Assembly (NCBI GenBank): GCA_014898425.1
Contig: RCSZ01000010.1
Span: 1,488,001 to 1,552,000 of the forward strand
Length of the DNA stretch: 64,000 nucleotides
Source of the DNA: Botryotinia globosa
Lineage: Eukaryota; Ascomycota; Leotiomycetes; Helotiales; Sclerotiniaceae
Direction of reading: 5' to 3'
Each line of letters begins with the position of its first letter. The first letter of the stretch is position 1. Of this stretch, positions 60,850-64,000 are shown piece by piece. The notes under the pieces are model-generated. The model did not search any database, was not told where the DNA came from, and was given only the letters and a program-made list of their open reading frames with translations. The position numbers and the translations under genes are program-made.

Positions 60850-61116
60850 TTAAAGGGCTAACCAACTCTTCACATTCAGGTAAAACAAACAAGGCTATGA
60901 CACACAGATACTTAGCTCTGGCTTGGCAAGATCCTTGGTAGAAGTACTGAAATGCTCGTGTATCGTCTCAAATCCTCATATACTTGTGAATGTTCATTTT
61001 CATTTGACCTAAATTCCAGTTCAAGTTTATTAAACAAGTGGGAAAAGCATCGATCACTCCAATACACTCGAAGCCAATCTGCCTAGATATCATACAAAAG
61101 TATCCCCAAGACCTCT
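60850..61116. other. Short convergent intergenic region
   Basis: Holds the 3' ends of two convergent genes; nothing else seen. Confidence 0.5.
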
Positions 61117-62169
61117 CTAAACAACCTTAGAATCCTTATTCTTCGAAAAAAGATTCTTACCCTCTGCATTCTTCCCAACCCAATAATACGGACCCTGGTT
61201 TCTATCCTGCCACTCATGTTTATCCTTCACCACAAACATCCCACCCATTCCCTCCGCAAGCAACAAATCTGTAATGTAGTGACTTCCCCCATCACATATA
61301 TATCCATCACTTCTACGAGACCATCCATAGTTTTGCGGGCATCCAGTATTTAATTTTCCGAGTTTTCCCAAGGCCCAGGATTCTTGTTCTTCGCGCTCCG
61401 CACCTTTCATATTGTTGATTGTGGGTTGACGACTGGCCATTTGAATATCATTGGGGGTGTGGAGGATACTGCGGATACTGCACATATTTTCGTTTCTCTT
61501 AGAGGGGGCAATACTGACTTCTTTAATGGTTGACATGAATGAGGGCATTTTGGATTGATCTCGGTTGAGGAGTGTGGGTTGGGAAATGCTAGGGTCACGT
61601 TGGAGAAATGTTTGACGATTAGATGGCGATTGCAACATTATTGTTGGTTGTCGAGAAATATCACGTTGAAGCTCAGTGGTACCGTCGAATGGTTTTAAGG
61701 AAGGTCCACGGCCTAGAGTTCGAGGGGATGTGGGGGTGTAATTGATGGTACCACGAGATGTTATGTAAGAGGATGGAGCTTGGGACTGACATCTGAGAGT
61801 TGCTGCATGTGAAGGTCTAGTAGATGGCTGGTGAGACGGGGCTTGAGATGCGCCCCTCAAAGTTGCAGCGTGAGAGGGTCTAATTGTCGGTTGAGTATAT
61901 GTAGTCTGAGTTGGACCTGTAATAGTTGAAGCTTGAGAAGGTTTTACCGATGGACGGCGGGACTGGGTTTGACCACTTGAAGATGGTGCTTTAGAGAGGG
62001 CCTTGGGAGTCTGAGATGGAGAGCGACTAGTGGATGGGTGAAGCTGGCTGACAGTCCGAGCAGAGGCGGAAGCCGATGGTTTTTGTGATTCTTTGCCCAC
62101 CACCGAAGCCGTTGGATAAAGTTGACTAACGCCACGGCCAGGACCAGTGGGTGGTGCTTCAGAAGCCAT
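61117..62169 (-). CDS. Hypothetical Ser/Pro/Thr-rich repeat protein, 350 aa
   Basis: Single exon. The ATG at 62169 (MASEAPPTGPG) is used. No known family. Residues 1-250 are disordered and rich in Ser, Pro, Thr, Gln and Arg, with two clear tandem copies of a unit containing RPSHAATLR followed by SQAPS, and looser copies on either side. The final ~70 residues differ: a compact, Cys- and aromatic-containing segment (DGYICDGGSHYITDLLLAEG then WQDRNQGPYYWVG) that looks folded. The layout suggests a small C-terminal module on a flexible arm. Confidence 0.7.
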   Translation of the reverse strand: MASEAPPTGPGRGVSQLYPTASVVGKESQKPSASASARTVSQLHPSTSRSPSQTPKALSKAPSSSGQTQSRRPSVKPSQASTITGPTQTTYTQPTIRPSHAATLRGASQAPSHQPSTRPSHAATLRCQSQAPSSYITSRGTINYTPTSPRTLGRGPSLKPFDGTTELQRDISRQPTIMLQSPSNRQTFLQRDPSISQPTLLNRDQSKMPSFMSTIKEVSIAPSKRNENMCSIRSILHTPNDIQMASRQPTINNMKGAEREEQESWALGKLGKLNTGCPQNYGWSRRSDGYICDGGSHYITDLLLAEGMGGMFVVKDKHEWQDRNQGPYYWVGKNAEGKNLFSKNKDSKVV

Positions 62170-62732
62170 GATACCCAATTTTGAGGAGATGTGTGAAGAA
62201 AGGGGTATGTTTGAAGTGTGTTTTATTTTTTTCCAGGCGGTGACTGAGTGTATATCTTTGTTGAAAGAAATTTGAAAGTTTGAAGGTGAACGAGAACTAG
62301 AACAAGAAGATCTAGAGCGCTTTTATAGACATGGGAAGATTTTCAAAAAAGCTTCCAAAATTATTATTAACGTTCACAAAGTAGGATTTGCTTTTCGCTG
62401 AATTGTGAATGGCATTCTGCTTAACTTTCTCCACGGTTTTAGCACTTTGCGAATCATCGACATTAGAGTAAGTCAACTGAAAGCTGCAGACGACAATTAT
62501 TCACCGTGAAAATTCCCTACATTTGACGAAGAAAGTTCCTGCAGAAGACACTGAATCCTTATCCCGATACTTTTGTGGAAGTATAATTTGCAAGCAAACA
62601 AAATAAACGAGGTGAATGGAACGCCAAGCTCTTTTCGCATAGATGGACCAACCACTTCAACCAAACACAACATTCCAAAAGAGACCCATAGCCCAGATCT
62701 AAAATACACAGCCTACCAATATTCAAAACAAT
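62170..62732. other. Divergent intergenic region
   Basis: Shared upstream region of two divergent genes. No motif identified. Confidence 0.45.
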
Positions 62733-63281
62733 ATGGAAGACGCCGTATACAACAAAAACGACGACACAAACATCGCTCTCGTCGTCAACGCAACCCTCAT
62801 CGACATCTATAACGGGGAAAAATTTACCGTCCACGAAGGGCAACCATGGGCTTACAAATTCTCCATCCCACAATGGCCAGAAGACCAGAATATACTAATC
62901 GGACGCGGAGAAGCTGAACTCAAAATCGGCATGGGATACATGTTACACGGACACCTCTCAATAAACGAAGGCAAAAACTGGACACGTACTGCATTCGAAG
63001 TCGACGACGCGGTAGAACTGTGCAGCACTGCTAGGGAAGGTGAAAAGTGTCCAGAATTTCGTCTTTCTGGTTTCGTGCTTGAGGCTGAGAATGGGTGGAT
63101 CACTTTGGGTTGGGAGAGAGTTGATGATGATGTGGGAAATTTTGCCTGGGTCTATGTGAGGGTCCGGTGGGAGGCGGCGAATGAAGATATGCTATTTAAG
63201 CAGTATTATGTGGAGGGCCAGATGAATGGGTATGATCGTATGAAGGATTGGGTTGCGACTTTAGTCACTCTTGCTCCATGA
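62733..63281 (+). CDS. Hypothetical protein, 182 aa
   Basis: Single exon from the ATG at 62733. No signal peptide or membrane segment. The composition is that of a soluble folded protein with many aromatic residues (GQPWAYKFSIPQWPED, GWITLGWERVDDDVG, FAWVYVRVRWEAA) and a beta-rich alternation. I do not recognise it. Normal codon use and length support a gene. Confidence 0.65.
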   Translation: MEDAVYNKNDDTNIALVVNATLIDIYNGEKFTVHEGQPWAYKFSIPQWPEDQNILIGRGEAELKIGMGYMLHGHLSINEGKNWTRTAFEVDDAVELCSTAREGEKCPEFRLSGFVLEAENGWITLGWERVDDDVGNFAWVYVRVRWEAANEDMLFKQYYVEGQMNGYDRMKDWVATLVTLAP

Positions 63282-64000
63282 GTACCAATCGAAATTGAGT
63301 GGGAAAGTTGAAGCATGGGTGAAACTTTCATCAAGGCATTTTGCGGCGGTCTACTACTGGCCGATAGCGAAAATACTGTTTTTGCGTTTGCTTAAAATTT
63401 TCTTCCAAATTTTCATTCTAGGCGTTTGTGATTCTCGGAAAGTGAAGTTCTCAAAACAAGAAATTTCCGATATTACGAATGCGAAGTGAAGACCGTTGTC
63501 ACATAAACAAGATTTTCATTGAATGATAAGAAGTTCCTGGATCTGACCTTCCACCACACGGCAAGCAAATGGTAATAGGAAGGACACTCTCTGCGCGGCT
63601 ATGTTCAGCTTGAAAAACTAGAGAAGACACATCATCAGATCGTGATGAAATCGTAGTCAACGAAGACCATCCAAAGCATGAAGAGGCGCAGACGATTTAT
63701 TTCACATCTAAGAAAACTTCAGAGCATTGAAACATGTACAGGCCTGAGTGATATCCATATGGTCTTCAGATGCGTCCCTTTTGCCGTTCCAACTTTGAAC
63801 TTTCTGAGCTGCTATCTATTTCTCCTCTTATTCTTTTGACAGCCATGCTAAAGCGCTCAAACCATATGCATCTATACCTACTTGCATTGTAGGAGAAATT
63901 TGCGGAGCAAAGAGAGAACTGTGATTTCCCGGTATGCTCTCCGCCAATTTCCCTTGTTTTTGGGCTAGTTCAACCTTCTCGGGGTCTGTACAGCCATAGG
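63282..64000. other. Right end, no gene recognised
   Basis: No convincing coding frame before the window edge; a gene entering from the right cannot be excluded. Confidence 0.4.

Noticed and set aside
1..64000. CRISPR array, bacterial operons, tRNA or rRNA genes
   Set aside because: The DNA is fungal with spliceosomal introns; tandem arrays have no spacers, and I saw no tRNA or rRNA sequence by eye.

Overview
The window is filamentous-fungal (Pezizomycotina) DNA. The evidence is many short spliceosomal introns (about 50-80 nt, GT...AG, often with a CTAAC/CTGAC-like branch site), fungal-only families (two Zn2Cys6 regulators, a HET-domain protein, a CAP10/GT90 enzyme, an NpgA-type phosphopantetheinyl transferase), and AT-saturated islands that look like repeat-induced point mutation (RIP). 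The family flavour suggests Leotiomycetes (Botrytis/Sclerotinia-like). That placement is inference and cannot be proven from the sequence alone.

Layout. 1-10.4 kb: one disordered-protein gene (1178-2176, -), then a long G-poor low-complexity stretch full of tandem arrays, then a three-exon DHCR7-like sterol reductase (7080-8673, -) flanked by hexanucleotide arrays. 10.4-12.5 kb: an AT-rich island holding two diverged copies of one repeat, whose differences are transitions only. 13.9-26.3 kb: the housekeeping core, with homoserine O-acetyltransferase MET2 (-) divergent from the very large THO complex subunit THO2 (+), then a Golgi-type GT90 glycosyltransferase (+). 26.3-36.4 kb: accessory territory. 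It holds a 5'-truncated aerolysin-like ORF abutting an AT block, a four-exon O-methyltransferase and a 3.1-kb AT island without genes. 36.8-49.1 kb: a Zn2Cys6 regulator (-), a decayed membrane-protein gene, a conserved fungal protein of unknown function, the Sfp-type phosphopantetheinyl transferase (-), and a second Zn2Cys6 regulator (+) whose DNA-binding domain lies mid-protein. 49.9-64 kb: an acyl-CoA dehydrogenase, a short HET-domain gene, a secreted Ser/Thr-rich protein with Cys-flanked repeats, a metallopeptidase-like gene broken by a stop codon and lacking its second zinc His, an antisense-overlapping alpha/beta-barrel-like gene, and four unrecognised genes.

The genes do not form one obvious pathway. 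MET2 feeds methionine and sulfur assimilation, THO2 acts in transcription-coupled mRNA export, and the phosphopantetheinyl transferase activates carrier proteins of polyketide, peptide and lysine biosynthesis. The rest is a mosaic of intact accessory genes, recently dying genes and RIP-degraded repeats. Exon coordinates below were joined by hand from splice signals and reading-frame continuity. No alignment or transcript evidence was available.
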